Shown here one piece after another: positions 35,170 to 49,378 of a stretch of DNA of 64,000 nucleotides. The notes under the pieces are model-generated. The model was not told the DNA's origin. It worked only from the letters and a program-made list of their open reading frames with translations, and searched no databases. Each line of letters opens with the position of its first letter. Position 1 is the first letter of the stretch. A program made the position numbers and the translations under genes. The stretch comes from Tetrahymena elliotti 4EA (taxonomy: Eukaryota; Ciliophora; Oligohymenophorea; Hymenostomatida; Tetrahymenidae), in the NCBI GenBank assembly GCA_000231825.2, contig JH720293.1, positions 2,972,433 through 3,036,432 on the forward strand, written 5' to 3'.

Positions 35170-38100
35170 ATGAGAAGATAATCTGCAGAAAGTTCTAAGG
35201 AGCCTAAAGGAATATTAAAAACATCTACTAAATACGGTATTCCTACCTCTCCTTCTTCTCAAAATCTTTCAAGATAGGGATAAAGCAAATATGAATCTAT
35301 TTTGAAATAGCATGGAGATAGTATTTTAAAGAAGGAAATTGAACAGAAATCGTTACAACAAAAATAAATAACAAATGAAAATAAAAGCAATAATAGCTTT
35401 CATAATAAATCAAATGCAAGCATCAATAGTGCTCGTAAGAATAACTCTTCTAAACTTGATAATTCTACTACTGTTAAGCGTTAAAGCATTTCACAGTAAT
35501 AATTAGGTTAGTTAAATTAATCAGTAGATAAGCAAAGAAGATAAAGTCGCTTAAATGATTAAATTTTAGAAATTTCACAAGGAAGTAGACTAGCAACATA
35601 TAGTCAAAGCCCTTTAAATATCAACTAAAGTCATATTATCAATAATAGTATACATGCATATGTAAATAATTAAAATTAACTCTCACAATCTCCTAATTAA
35701 TACTAGACAAGTTTAGCTACATAAGCAGGAAATGTTGGTGGAATTAATTCAGCTGCAGCTACACTAAATTCCATTTTTAATTAAGGTAATGAATGCTTAA
35801 ACATTAAATAATTTAAATTCATATTAACCTAAAAAGATTTTATATTTATAATTGATAGTTTATTTATAGCCTTTACATAAAATGCATTTATTTTTAAAAA
35901 TTTTTATTGAATTGAAAATTTTCTCAGTTAATTTTCAAATTTAAAGCACAAATACTAGCTTTTTAAGATATAGGTCTAATTCATTTACTTATTTATTAAT
36001 AGTAACTTTAAAGGATTTGTGTCCTGAAGATAAAAGGAAGGTAGGTTAGCTGATGAAAAAGCTTGCAGAGGAAAAATAAGAAAAAGAATTACTTAAATAA
36101 AAACTGTAAATAAATGAGAATGTTTACAAAGAGAGAATAAATCATATTATAAAAGAGAATTAGTAGATATAGGAAAATACAAATGTATTAAAAGAAAAAT
36201 TTTAGCAATCTGTTAAGCTTTTATAAAATGTAAGAGATAGAAGTGCTGAAAGAGGTTCACCTTATTTGTTTCCTTAGTAAATAACTCCTCAAAGCAACAA
36301 TTAATTTAATTATGATAGCAACTAAAGTAGTTAACCTCAAAGTCAGAACTTTAAAAAGCAATTAAATAAAAGTTTACAGTAAATTTCAGATAACAACATA
36401 GGAGAATAAGAATAATTACAAAATACTACTGGATAAAATTAAAATAATAAAAGTAATTTAGATTTGAGAGTTTCTTCTTTTAATAATATCCCAGTTAAAG
36501 ATTTACCTGAGGATTACTAATAGTAAATGAGGTAATCAAGATAATCTGATTTTTAAATGGGCTCTTCTTCAGAAGGTAATTAAGGATATAGATAAGAAGA
36601 TATTGAAGAAAATGATGATAGGTTAAGTAGACATAGCAGATTAAGTAAGTAGGGGGAAATACAAAATTATTAAGGAATGTAATAAGTTTAATAACAGAAT
36701 ATATAACCCTTTGCTAGCAAGTAATCAACAATAAATGCAAATATGTATTAAAGAAATAACAATAATAATAATAGTTTATCAAGCAAGAATATAAATTAAT
36801 TTTAATAAGCAGCATACTTAGCAGATAGTTTGGACTAAGAAGTTTAAGAATTCCTATCACAAAGTATAAACAATGCACAGACTGGTAAAATTGCTGATTT
36901 AGAACAATAATTAAATCAAGTTTCAAACATACCTCAATAATCTCGAAATAATTAAACTCCAAACAGCTATCATTAGTCAACAGCAGGATAAATAAAATAC
37001 AGTATTCCTAATTAGCAATAATAAATTTTTTAAAATTAACAATTGCCTTTGAATCCTAATAATTAGTATCAAGACTAAGCTGCTTAAACTTCTTTTGCCA
37101 AGTATGTCTATAAAAATGGGTAAGTAAATGATTAGCAGTATATACCTAATAATTAATTGTTAAAAAACAACTCTTAATTGAAATACTCACTATCACTATA
37201 ATCTAAATCTCCTTAGACGACCCTGACTAAATAGCCTCATTTAACTAATGTTTATCAATCTGCATCTTTTATGCAATCTAATGGAACAATCAATCAGGCT
37301 TCAATAAATAATCATACAGAAAAATAAAAAGAAAGAATTACTTTAAAAGTTAATTCTGGAGAAAGTGAAAAAATGTTTAATTAATGGAAAAAATAATATG
37401 CTGCAACTTCCACTAATGAGTAAATTATCAATTCCCCTTATAAAAATTAGCATTTCTATGACAGAGCTAAGTAAGTAGAAGAAGACGATACTAGTACTTT
37501 TTAGGAAATATAAAACCTACGCTCTTAAATGCAAGGGTTAGTAAATTCTTTGAAGCAAATTAGTTTGAATAAATAGCAAAAGCAAGAGCAAACAAAGCAA
37601 ATATAGTAAAATAGCAATAAAAAAATAAATAGTAAAGAATCTCAATCTTCTGAACACTAACCTGTGTAGAAACTATTATAAGGAGAAATACATTCTGTAT
37701 CTTCTAGAGGAAATTATGAAAGTTTAAATTCAAACAAGCAGACAGAGAATCCAAAAAATACTGTAAAGTCAACTATGAATAGCTATAAAGAAAATAGAAA
37801 TAGAAATTCAAATACCAGTCATGAAACATTTGCCTAAATTCCTTAACATACTTAAAACCACTCTTCTAATAGGTCTTCTTAAAAATAAGATACTATATAA
37901 ACTAACCCACCTCCTAAATACTTAAAATAATACAAGAATAGTAGTGAAGAAAATAGCAGTGAAGATGATGATTAAATTGAAATTGCATAAAAATTTTTAA
38001 ACTTAAAAAAGTAAAAGCTTTTAAGTCATTTACAAGACATAAGAAAAGATGATTTCCTTGATTCAAGCAGTTTTGAGTAATCACAATTATTTGATAAAAA

Positions 38101-40682
38101 GAAAAATCATAGCCAAGAATAAAAACACTATGACTTGCCTCTTTAAATTTTACAATCTGAAACTACATCAAATGCTAATATAAGCACTTCTTATCATAAT
38201 GAAAAAATGTCTAAATTTTAAAATAAATATATTTAAAGTGTCAATAATAAAGATTAAAAGAATATATATTCAAGTGCTTAATAAGGAGAACGAAATTATA
38301 TCTCTCCTCCTTCTCATCAATAAAATTTAGGAAATTACCCAAACAATATTTAAATAAGTACATCTAGAAAAAGCTCTCCTCAGTTGCATCTTCGTGCAGA
38401 AGTAGGAAATATAGATTCAAACAGACACACAAGCAACCCAGAAACTCTTACAAGGGTAACAAGTAGAAATATAGCTTCTAATAATAAAAATAATGGTGCT
38501 ACATTCAATTCAGGAGGGGGTAAACAATTTAAAAATTAATTTTTCAAATGTTTTAAAAAAAAAATTAATGTAATCAATTTAATATTGAGCATTAAACTTA
38601 ATATTTAGAAATACCTTGTCAAAATTTTTAGAATTATAAAAAACTTTAATAGTAATTGTTTTATTTTACTTTTTAAATATTTAATTTTATCGTTTATAGA
38701 TTTAAATGCTAATATGCCTTTGAATTTAGAGAATATGAGTAAAGAAGAGATAAAGAAATTGAATAGAATGTTGGAGAGAAAGCTAAGAGAAATGAGTGAA
38801 AGTGTAAGTTATGAAATAAGCTCATAAAATAATGAATTCGATGTAAGTGAATAAATTCATACAAATTAGATTATTGCTCATAACCATATTAATACACCTT
38901 TGAGACAGTCTCAAAATACAAATACATTCGAATTGAGTAACACATAAATTTAAATCTAAAGCTTATAGGAAAGTCAACTTTTAAAATATTCTAATGTTAC
39001 TGGTTAAGGATAAATTGCAAAAACAAAGGGAAGTTAGGGTAATTAATAGAAATCAAGCACATAAATAAATAATTACTACAATCCTTAAAATCACAATATC
39101 CATAACATATCTGGGGTTGGAAGTAATAATTAGGCAAGCTAAAGAAGTACCCATAAAAATATTCAACAGTCAAGAGAAAATACAAACCCTACTTTAAATG
39201 ATGAATATGTAACTTTTAGGCATGAGGATTAAGAGAGAGGTGATACTAAAAGAACTGTAGATATCAAAGACAAGAGAAAATAAAATAATTTATTTGCTAA
39301 TAACGGATTAGATGAAAGTAAACGAATTAATGCCGTTAGAGTTACCGAAAATTTTAGTTATCTAAGTACTCCTCAGCCTGAGAAATTATAAGTAGATCTC
39401 GCTTCAACTGCTAAAAAAGAAATTCTTTAAGGAAATCTGTAAATATTATCTAGTGATGAAAAGTTTCATAGGTAAGGAGAAGATTCTAAGTATATCAGAG
39501 TTGAGGATGGGAAAAAAGAAAATTAGTATAATCAAGGGTCTGCAAAGCAATTGATTTTATAAAAAATTTAACATTTAACTGAGGAAGAAATGCTTTCAGT
39601 ACTTTAAGCTTTAAAAGAAAAGAAAATTAATAAAAATAGCTCAAAAAATCTTCATAACGATGATAATGAAAGTTAAGATGAGTATGAATAAATTAAAATT
39701 CATTAATCTGATAAATCAAAGTAAAATGCAAGAGGTAAAGCGAGCAGTCATAGAGAAGAAGCAGATGAAGACAATAATGTTGACGAAGAAAACGAATAAT
39801 CAAGTTATATGAGTGTATAATAATAGTAGGAGGATATATATTAAGATAATTATGAAGATATTTACAATGACATTTCTAGAGAGTAAAGATTTTAACCATA
39901 AGACAATGAAAGTAGAAACTTGAAAAGACCTTTAGAATAAAAGAAGAGCAAATAAAATGAGGAAGAGTCTAAATATCACTCTTAGAAAGTTTAAAAAATA
40001 AAATCAGATAATTTAAACGAAGATGAATTAGAGATAAATTAACTGATTTAACAATCTGATCACTAACAACATCAAAGTCCTTTACAAAAATATTCAAACT
40101 CTAATACTCCATAAAATTACAAAGATTAACAACAAAATAGATTAATTAAAGATAACAGTAAATTAAAATATTTTTTATTTTTGTATTTATTATTGTTACT
40201 ATTATTAAGAAGCATCACAAAAGAGCATTAAAAGTGGAATTATCAGACAGGATTAGGAGGAGGAACAAGAAGAAGAAGAAGACTAACCATATGATGAAGG
40301 TCTGTTTTAGAATGTGTAAACTATAGAAAAATAAGAGCTCTCTAAAAGAACTTTTTCAGCTAAAAGTTAAAAAGAAATGTAAATACCACATGAAGAGAAA
40401 AAGAAGAATTAGTTTATTGAGTCTAAACTAGATAATATAAATTAATAGGGTTTTCATATCTCTAAGTAATATCAAAAGGGCTCAACTTAAAATTTAGAAA
40501 AAAAGAAGTAAAGAGAGCAGCTATATCAAACAGAAGGTATGTTTGAGGGCGATGAAGAGCTGCCTTAAAGAGAAGTGTAAAACAACAAAAGAAAAGGAGA
40601 AGATAAATATTATAGCTCTTCATACACTGAAACTGATTAATCAATAAAATATATCAAAAAAAAGATTGAAAATTAAATTTGA
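35170..40682 (+). CDS. giant Q/N/S-rich protein with hinderin-like segment
   Basis: Four exons (35170-35785, 36003-38519, 38700-40157, 40210-40682) join in phase to 1,687 residues; the introns are 216, 180 and 52 nt. Most of the chain is low-complexity Q, N, S with acidic clusters near the end (EEEQEEEED). Directly after the first intron lies a conserved block, TLKDLCPEDKRKVGQLMKKL then AEEKQEKELLKQKLQINENV, a coiled coil closely like the SLKDLCPEDKRR... block I associate with vertebrate hinderin (KIAA1328). A second helical block, MSKEEIKKLNRMLERKLREM, opens exon 3, and HLTEEEMLSVLQALKEKKIN lies further on. Hinderin is reported to bind SMC3, but its function is poorly known. A structural role in a coiled-coil assembly is the most that can be inferred. 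Start: first ATG of the frame, after an AT-rich leader. Confidence 0.78.
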
Positions 40683-43374
40683 TGATCAATAGTTTCACAT
40701 AAAATATATTAATTCATCAGATTGTTTGTGTTTTATTGAATTGAAAGTCATTTATCAAATTTATGCAAAAAAGTGTAAAGAAAACTAAATATAATCATTT
40801 CTGTACTCTTATTTTTTTTAAATATTTAAATTCTTTTATTTATTTTGTTCCCACTCCCCAAAAAATCATGAGATAAAAAAATTTTTGAAATAATTCTTTT
40901 ATGATATTTTATTTTAATTAACAATAAGTTAAAGAAAACTAATGAGTGTTTGTTGTTTAGACTAATCTCATATTAATTTACACATTTTTTCTTATGATAA
41001 CATAATTTCGAAGAATTTAAATATCACTCGAAAAAAATAATTGAGTAAAAACATCTCAACATTCTAATGCTAAATAATGTTTTTTTATTTATAATAGCCC
41101 ACCACAAACATATCAAATAAATCGACAAAATCACTTGAATGAAGTAAAAATAAAATTTTTAAATTAATAAATATTTATATTTTAAAATTAAGAGGATATA
41201 TTTAATAGTAATTATATTAGGAAGTAGATTTATTTGGCTAATTTATGTTCATATTAATTTTTTTTTATGTTTAAATTTAATTCATGCTTTGATACTCTTC
41301 TGATATTAAATATTTATAATCATGATATTTTATGCAAAGCAAACATGAACTCATTTATTATTTTTTTTGTTAATCAAAATATTTTAAGAAAAGTTTGTCT
41401 TAATTTTTCTATTTTTTCTATGTTTAATTTTTGATAAGTAAAAAAATATAAGTCTAAATTTCTTTAAACGCTTTTTAGATGTATTTTTTCTTTTAACTAA
41501 AATAGGTTTAACTTTACATATTTTTAAAAATTTATTTATTGATGAATTAAAAATGTAAAAGGAATTATCTATAAAACAGTGAATTTATTTACAGTAAAAT
41601 CTAAAATTAATTCAAATGTGTAAAAATTCATCATAATACTGATTAAAAACTCTAAATTTTTAAGGGTACAGTTAAAAATGTAAATCAAATAATTTCCACA
41701 TTTTTTGTCATATCTTACTAAATTACTAGTAGATTTTAAATTAAAACGGTGAATCTCACACTAGCTTAAATTAGGCTAATAAATGGATTAAAAATAACAA
41801 AATTAGCTAGTTTGAAAAGTTATTTCAAATAAATAATTTATAATTTCTTAAAATTAATATTTTTTTAAATGATCTAAATATTTTGTGTATTGTAAGATTA
41901 CTATCTATCTTTAAAAAATAGAATGGCTATTCAAACAATAGAATTTAAAAATACTGAGAAATCCCAAGAAGCAACAAGTTATCATCTAAGCAGTAGTTAC
42001 AAGAATAACTTTTAAATATTGACTTAATTTTTTGGAAATTAAATAAATTTTTTTTTAAATAGTAGATAAATGTTTATTAGAGTCTAATAAAGTAGAAAGG
42101 AGAATAAAAAATTACAAATAGAAAAATTGTTTTTTTGCAAAATGCTTTTGTTTACATGATAAATAATGATAATACATGAGATTTTAGTTTTTACATATAC
42201 AATACAAGGAATTATAAATAATTTGAAGAGATAGATAGAATTAGTAATTTGGAGTTTTTGGATTTTTCTTATTAGCGAGTGTAAGTTAATAAGGGAAGAA
42301 TGAAGAAGTTAAGAGGAAGATAGAAATCATGGTTTGAATAATTATTAAAATTTGTTATTTTGTATTTTTTTATAAATTTATTTTTGAAAGTGGTTAGTAA
42401 TTTGTTCTAAATATTTGTGGATAGCTCAAGATGTGGATGAATAATTATGCTTTATTATTAATTTTATTGCTTATTTTTTAAAATTGTCATAGCTACCTTT
42501 TAATTAATAGTATCATATCTTGCTAGCATCATAGTAAATTCATCACAAATTTTTAATTTAGATTAATCGTGAATCTAGTATCATAAATTAATTCATGTAC
42601 TAGAAATAGACTGAAAAGCTTATTTTCATGTTATTTTTATTTAGAATTTGATTTGTGAAGATATTTTTTGGTAAAATTGTAAATTAATTGGAAGGAAGTC
42701 CTTTATTTTATATGAGAAGATAAATACAAGAATTATGTATTGTATTCAAATTTATTCCAGGTTTTTTGTTAGTAATAATTAATAATGGAAATTGAATAAT
42801 ACGAACGAACATTCGTTCATTTAGTATTTAAAAAAATCAAGCTATTTTTAAGAAGTAGTGTGGATTCTATATTAATTAGGCTGTTCAAAGATTCTTTAAT
42901 ATTTATTTAAAAAATTGAATGGCTTTTAGCCTCTCTTTAATATTTTTGAGTAAATAAGGAATTTAAGCTGGTTGATTCTATTAGATGAGTACTAAACAAA
43001 TTTATCCTCAATTTAGATTATTTAAACTAGACGAACGAATGTGAAATTCAATTAGTTTGTGTAAAATTTTAATACTTTAAGACCTTCTTGAGCATATTTT
43101 ATAGAACTACTTTATACATAAATTGTTAATTAGACTTTTATTCTTAGAGCATTCAGTTTCGAGCTACTTACTATCTATCGATTGATTGATCCATCAATAA
43201 ATATATCACAGCTTATAAGGATAGAACTTATTTCAATTTACAAAATAAAAAAACTGATGTATGATTATACTTATTTTAAAGAAAGTAATTGAGGATGATA
43301 AAAATTTAGTTTTGTATCGTTTATTTACATGATAAATTAAAAGTTAATTTTAACTAGCGCCTTAGTTTTAAAAA
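40683..43374. other. intergenic, convergent 3' ends
   Basis: 2.7 kb of AT-rich DNA between the hinderin-like gene (+) and the kinase gene (-). A small stem (GAACGA/TCGTTC, 42804-42819) and a second copy of ACGAACGAA at 43031 are the only local structures noted. No coding frame supported. Confidence 0.5.
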
Positions 43375-45510
43375 TCAAACTTTTGCATCTATAGACGTAT
43401 CTTGAGTTTTAATATTTATTGTTGCTAAAATTTTCTTTGTTTCTTTTTATTCATCTTTTATACTCTCACGTAATTTAATATTTTTAGATGTTTTTATTTA
43501 GCTGTCACTTAGTGATTGGTACGAAATAGGAGTAGAGTCGAAGTTAATTTCATTAATGTTTAAGATGCTTGCAAATCTAGATTTCATTGCAGTCTGATAG
43601 CAGTTTTAAATCATATTCTAATTTTGTTAATTGCAAGAATTTATGTTTAATTTTTTATATTTATTACTTATTTAGGAATAATGCTAAATAAATCTAGGAG
43701 GAGACAATCTTTCTGTTTGAATATCACACAAAGAGTTTACTCTATTTTTAGGAGGGAGAGAATCAGGATTTAGCTTGTTGTATATTTTGTAGCAAAGTAT
43801 TTAATCACTTTCACTTAAATCCTAGGTTGTCTAAGATAAATCGTTAAGACTGATTTAGTCATCTTCCATAGCCTAGACAATGAATTAATCACTTTCATTT
43901 AATTTATATCTATTATGTATGATGTTAGTCAATGCTTACTTTCTCTTGCGTAATATTTTCTATTCTATTTATGAGCTATTTCTAGTGCTCCTATTTTGCA
44001 TAATTAAACTTTTGTCAGGGCTTATTGAGTAATGATCATCATCGTAATTATGTATACTACGAATTTCAGAACTAGAAGTAGGTTAACTGTCTATATTCTC
44101 TAGAACGTTAAATCCTATATTAATATTCCCTTAGCTAATGGTATTTTAATGATTTTGATTTTACTACGCAAAAGCGAATCTATTTTAATTTGATTACTCA
44201 TCATATCCACTTGTCTATTCTACATACGTTGAAGAATTATGAATGAGGAATTGCTAAGTAGAAGATTGCAGGCTCTATTTTTCTATTGAATTGAAATTCA
44301 TTGTTGCAAAGTTATTAAATCCTTAATTTTAATTTTCTTCTTCTTCGTTTAGAAAACCTATTCCTAAACTACTTGGAGATGAATCTCTCATCTTATAAAG
44401 CATAGATGGGCAAAATGTCTATTTGCGTTTTGAAGTTTTGCGAATCAAGCCAAGATTGCGATAGGCTGCAAATTTTGAAATTAGTTTGGTTATATTGAGA
44501 CTTAGTCTATTTGCAACTTCATTAAGAGGCTAAGTAAAATCTTATTTATTTTAAATCCAAGGATGGGCTAAAGCTTCAGTAGGCTTAATACGTTTTTCTG
44601 GATCAACTTGTAGGCATTTTCTAATTAAATCTTATGCATTTTCAGAAATATTTTTAGGGAAAGTATATTCAGCATTTTTTATTTTTGAGATGAGATCTTG
44701 AACATATTCTTCTTCAAATGGTTAGTAACCTGCTAACATAGTATAGAGAACAGCTCCAGCACTCCACATATCAACAGTTTCGTCATAAGAATCCCCATCA
44801 AATATCTCAGGAGCGCTATAGGCAACGGTACCTGTGTAGGTCCACATTAAAACTTACTTGCTTCCTGCCATATTAGAAGCCTTTTTGTGGGCATTATCAT
44901 AATGGGCAAATTTAGATACATTAAAGTCAGTAATTTTTACGCAAGTGCCATCTTCATTGCACAAAATGTTGTTAGGCTTTAAATCTCTATGGCAGACCAT
45001 ATTTTCATGAAGATAATCAATAGAGGCAAGAATTTATTTAAAAATACTAATAGCAACACTTTCGCTATATTATCCAAGCTTAGAAATAACATCAAACATT
45101 TCTTTAGCTTCAACTAATTCCATAATAGTATAAATTCTACCTTTAGTTTCATCAACATATAATTCATATACTTTAACAATATTTGGGTGGTTGAGTTCTC
45201 TAAGATTTTTAAACTCACGAATTACATTCAAAACAACTTCTTCTTCATCTTTAGTCTTAACCATCTTTGAAGCAAAAATTTTACCATCACTAACACGCTC
45301 AACTTTTTTAACGAGGCCTACGCAACCTTCACCCAAAATTTCAATTTCGCGATAGTATTCATTAAAGTTTCCTTTTATATAAAAGACATTGTATTTGCTG
45401 TCTTCTTGTTTTTTCTATTCCTCGAAAAGCTCTTTCTTTTCCATTTTCTTTAGAGATTTTAAATCAAGAGGAATTTGCATTTTATCTTTAAATGATTTCA
45501 GCCTATTCAT
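43375..45510 (-). CDS. CAMK-like serine/threonine protein kinase
   Basis: Single exon, 711 residues, ATG at 45510, TGA at 43377-43375. After a basic N-terminus of about 50 residues the kinase domain runs through [16 protein letters not shown] (glycine loop), FASKMVK (lysine), [17 protein letters not shown] (hinge), [12 protein letters not shown] (catalytic loop), [44 protein letters not shown] and ALAHPWI, the CAMK-type end. The DFG motif reads DFN. Catalytic K, HRD aspartate and the APE motif are present, so activity is likely. The 370-residue tail is Q/N/S-rich and has no EF-hands, so this is not a complete CDPK although the kinase domain resembles that group. Substrates are unknown. The gene stands alone with AT-rich gaps of 2.7 and 3.9 kb on either side. 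Confidence 0.88.
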
Positions 45511-48500
45511 GGCAGCTAATTTATTTTTTTTTGTAAATCTTAAAATCTATCTAATTTAGGTGGTATAGATAATTGATATTATTTTGAGGGTATTTGAAAA
45601 TCTTTGATATATTTATCTATAAAAGTAATTACTTAAATTCAAAAAGATCTATAACTGGACTCAATATTAAGTAAGTATATTCTATACCAACAGCTTAACT
45701 TGGATAAGTATTTATTAAGCAGTTAGCTTAAATGAAATTTCCTTTGATATTGTAGAATTTTAATTTAAAATTGGAAGAAACTATTTTGTTTAAAAAATAG
45801 ATTCCTTTTTAAGTTAGTTTTGATATTAAATGATTGCGTTTGTAAATATTGACACAAATATATTTGTTTGTGTTAAGTAAATATTATTTCTTTGTGAAAA
45901 GGTTCCTTTATCTTTTCTTTTTCCACTGAAGTTAATAATTTGATATTTCTTTTTATTAAATTAATTATTTAGTCTTTTGCTTTGCATCTCTTTTCAAATT
46001 TGTTTGTTTCTTTCTTCTAATTTACCAAAATAAGATTTTCTAGTTACTTATTGGAAAAGACTGACTCTTTTTTTTATCATGTAATCTGTATATATGTTAA
46101 ATTTTTTGAAGCGGATTAATGTGACATTTAAAGACTGAAAAAAATAATTAAAAACTTCATAAAGCAAAAAAAATAATAAATACTGATCATTCAATTAATT
46201 AAAATTCATGTTTTTTATCTAAAAATACAAGCAAAAGATACTTTCTTTACAAATAAATATCAAAAAAAACGTTTTTGTTTTTTAATAATCTAAATAGGTT
46301 AATATTTATTCTATAGAATTTTTTCTAAACAAAATTTGTTTTTTTAATTAGGACAAAAATATTTTTATGCTTTTGATATAAGTTCTAACTCTTGAATAAT
46401 ATCTTCAGAGAAGATATTAAAAAACAATTTTTATTTAATAAGATAAAATGATCAACAATCATTATATTTCATTTACTTTTTCAAAAAGTATTTTGAGCAA
46501 AATAATTTATGAAATTTGATAAAAAAAACTTAAAAGCTTGATTTTAATTGAATGAATTTTAAAAGCTTTAATAGAATTTGTTTAGATTAGAAGTAATAGA
46601 AGAAAAAACATTTTTAGCATTTTGAACTATTTCTATAAAAAAAAGAAATGTAGCTTATATTATGAACTCAAAATTATCAATAAATAATATTATTTGGTCT
46701 AAAATCAAAATATGTTGTTTTCTATTTGCAAAGTGGATATTTATATGGTAATAGCAGCTTTTATAACGCAAAGCTCTCTCTAAAAATTTGATTTATGATC
46801 AATAAATATAATGCAATAGCTAATTTATAACCAGTTTTTAATACATTTGCTTTCAAGCCATAAACAAAAAATTAATTTTGGGAAATTTGAAAAATGTTAT
46901 GAAAATACAGTAAAAAAATAATAGCAAAAAGCAAAAGAATTTTTCAGGTCTTTTTATAATGGTAATTATTAATCTGTTAGGAAATTTATCAAATTTGCTT
47001 AATTTATAACTAAAAATAGCTAGGTCTTACATATTGAAAGCATAATATTCATTTTTTATATAAAAGTCTTTCCATATAAAAAAGTAGTTATTTTAAAAAG
47101 AATTTTGACATGTAGGAAAAATAATTAGTTAGACTAATTTGTAATTTTTAATATGGCATTTTCTATTTTTATGAATAAATCTATACTAATATCTATTTTA
47201 AGTACAGTAATTAGTACAAATAAATTATTAAGAAATCAGTTATTTAATATCAGATTTATTTAGCCCTTAAATTTGTATTGGCTAAAATTAAGTTTTAAAA
47301 AAATAACTCAGCCTTAAAAAAACTTTTTTACAATAAAATTCGGTTGAAGAATCTGAATCTGAATACAAATATGAATATGAGATGAGTATTTGAAATTTTA
47401 TCATAAATCTTCTATTTTTCTTTTCTTAACTTCCTTTACTGATCAAATAAAAAGATATCATTCCATTATCTTAATAATAGACACTACTTCTAATATTTGA
47501 TAAAGCTAAAAGTAAAAATGTAATCGAATTCAAATAAATATTTCTTCCTTTAATCAATTATTTAATTTAAGTCACTAATAATTATCCTATATATTTTATT
47601 GAGCATATTAACACATCAATTACGAATTTTAGTGTGCTAAAATAAATCGTGTAATCTGCAAAAACTCCAAAAACTAAGAAAATAAATTCACAGTTTTCCT
47701 CAATTCAGACTTTGAATTTTTTAGTGAATAAAATATTAAATTATTTGATTGAGGTTTCAAATAAAATACTTTTTTCTTGTTTACCATTTATGTTGCTAAA
47801 AAATTTAAATATCACCAATTATCTATTCTTTTTATAAATGGCAGAAATAAAATATTTAGTTTAATTTTTATATATATATCCTTCATAATTCATTTTAATT
47901 AACTCCCAAAGAAAGAGTAATCTTACCTTAAAATATTACATTTCTAGCTTTCGATAATTGTTGCTTTTTTTTTTCTGCACTTAAATAGCTCAATCAATAC
48001 TAAGTATCCTTCATAATAAACTTTAATAATTAGATATTCTGCTATTTAATTCGAATGTGATCGGATAAATTACATTTGATTAAGATACTGTGCTTTGTAT
48101 CAATAAATTTAAGCTAAGTTTTTGTATCTATGAAAATACAGTTATTTCTTATTCTCCAAAAAAATAACATACTCTTAAACCTAAATGAATGGTTTGAACA
48201 AGCTGTTCATGAACAAATATATATTTTATAAAATCGGTAGCTGAATTCAAAGCATGAATTTGAGACTTTAAATTAAAACCCATAAGATCTTTCATGGTTA
48301 CTAAATTTGAAATTAGCTAAAATATAGTGTTTTATTGATTACTAATTTTTATAAATGTAAGCAAATGTTTTTATGATAATAAGGTTTTAATATGTTGATA
48401 AATATTTTACTGATTTAGTTTTACTTTCTTATTGGTATTAAACCATTTTATCAGCTAAAAAATTTTTGAGTAAATATATTTGAACAATATTTTTGCAAAT

Positions 48501-49378
48501 CATAATAAATTCATGTAAAAATGTAATCAAATCTAAAAAGATCTTTAATCTTTAAAAAAATTATTTAATCTGTAAATAAAATTCGACCATCATTTGAATA
48601 CTCAATTAAATTGCATTTTATTAATTTAGATCTACTCTAATCAAGTATAGATTATGGTTGAACATGATTACTCGAAATAAAATTTAGTAAGAACAAACAA
48701 GTATTTAAAATAAATGAATGATTGAATTAAAAATTTAAAGAAATTAGCATTTAATTTTTTATTAAACAAAAATCTTCAAATGTTTTTTTTCTCTTTGCTT
48801 TTTTTTTTTGATTAAATTTTATTGATTGATTAATATTGATTAGAATAAATCTTAAATTTTTTAGTTAAATTATTTTGTTAGAATGAATGGTAAATTTGAT
48901 AATTCCTTTTTTTTCATTTTGTAAATTATAAATGATTATGAGAATATAAAATTTATTTAATATATATAGTTGAATTTCAACAATTAAAATACGATACGTT
49001 TACAATTTTAGTAGGAACTACTAGCCAAGTGTCTTGATGCAACAATAAATTAATACTGTTGGCATAGATTGACAATAACTAGTAGCATACTAAAATCGTA
49101 AATGCATCAGGGAATTTATCTTTTATTTATAGTATATTATAGGATAGATTTTTTTTTAAAACTTAAAAGTTGGTTATTAATAAAGGGTTTATTCAGTTGA
49201 TGCTGTTCTAAAAGTTTGCTAAGCTTGCTATGGTTTTATAATTAAGAATTATGTTTTTTCTTCATATTTTTATGGTACTATTTATTAAAATGGAGCTCTT
49301 TTCTTCAATGCTTTATAACCTCATAGCAAGTCAATCTGTTTTTTATTAAAATTTCTTAATAAATTTGTTTTGATTTTG
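45511..49378. other. long non-coding gap (3.9 kb)
   Basis: Very AT-rich throughout. I found no supported coding frame or tRNA. The one clear structure is the hairpin at 48999-49102, listed separately. Confidence 0.5.
48999..49102. ncRNA. candidate structured RNA: symmetric 104-nt hairpin
   Basis: The two halves are imperfect inverted repeats about a centre at 49050. The base arm TTTACAATTTTAGTA pairs with TACTAAAATCGTAAA (one mismatch), then CTACTAG pairs with CTAGTAG, TGTC pairs with GACA, and TGC-AACA pairs with TGTTGGCA around a loop of about 8 nt (AAATTAAT). The region is less AT-rich than its surroundings, and a TATATATA tract lies about 35 bp to the left. It could be a small-RNA precursor, another structured RNA, or a short inverted-repeat element. 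Strand and transcription are unknown; the pairing is seen directly, the RNA call is inference. Confidence 0.4.

Noticed and set aside
43375..45510. Calling the kinase a CDPK
   Set aside because: The kinase domain fits the group, but no EF-hand loops are present in the tail.
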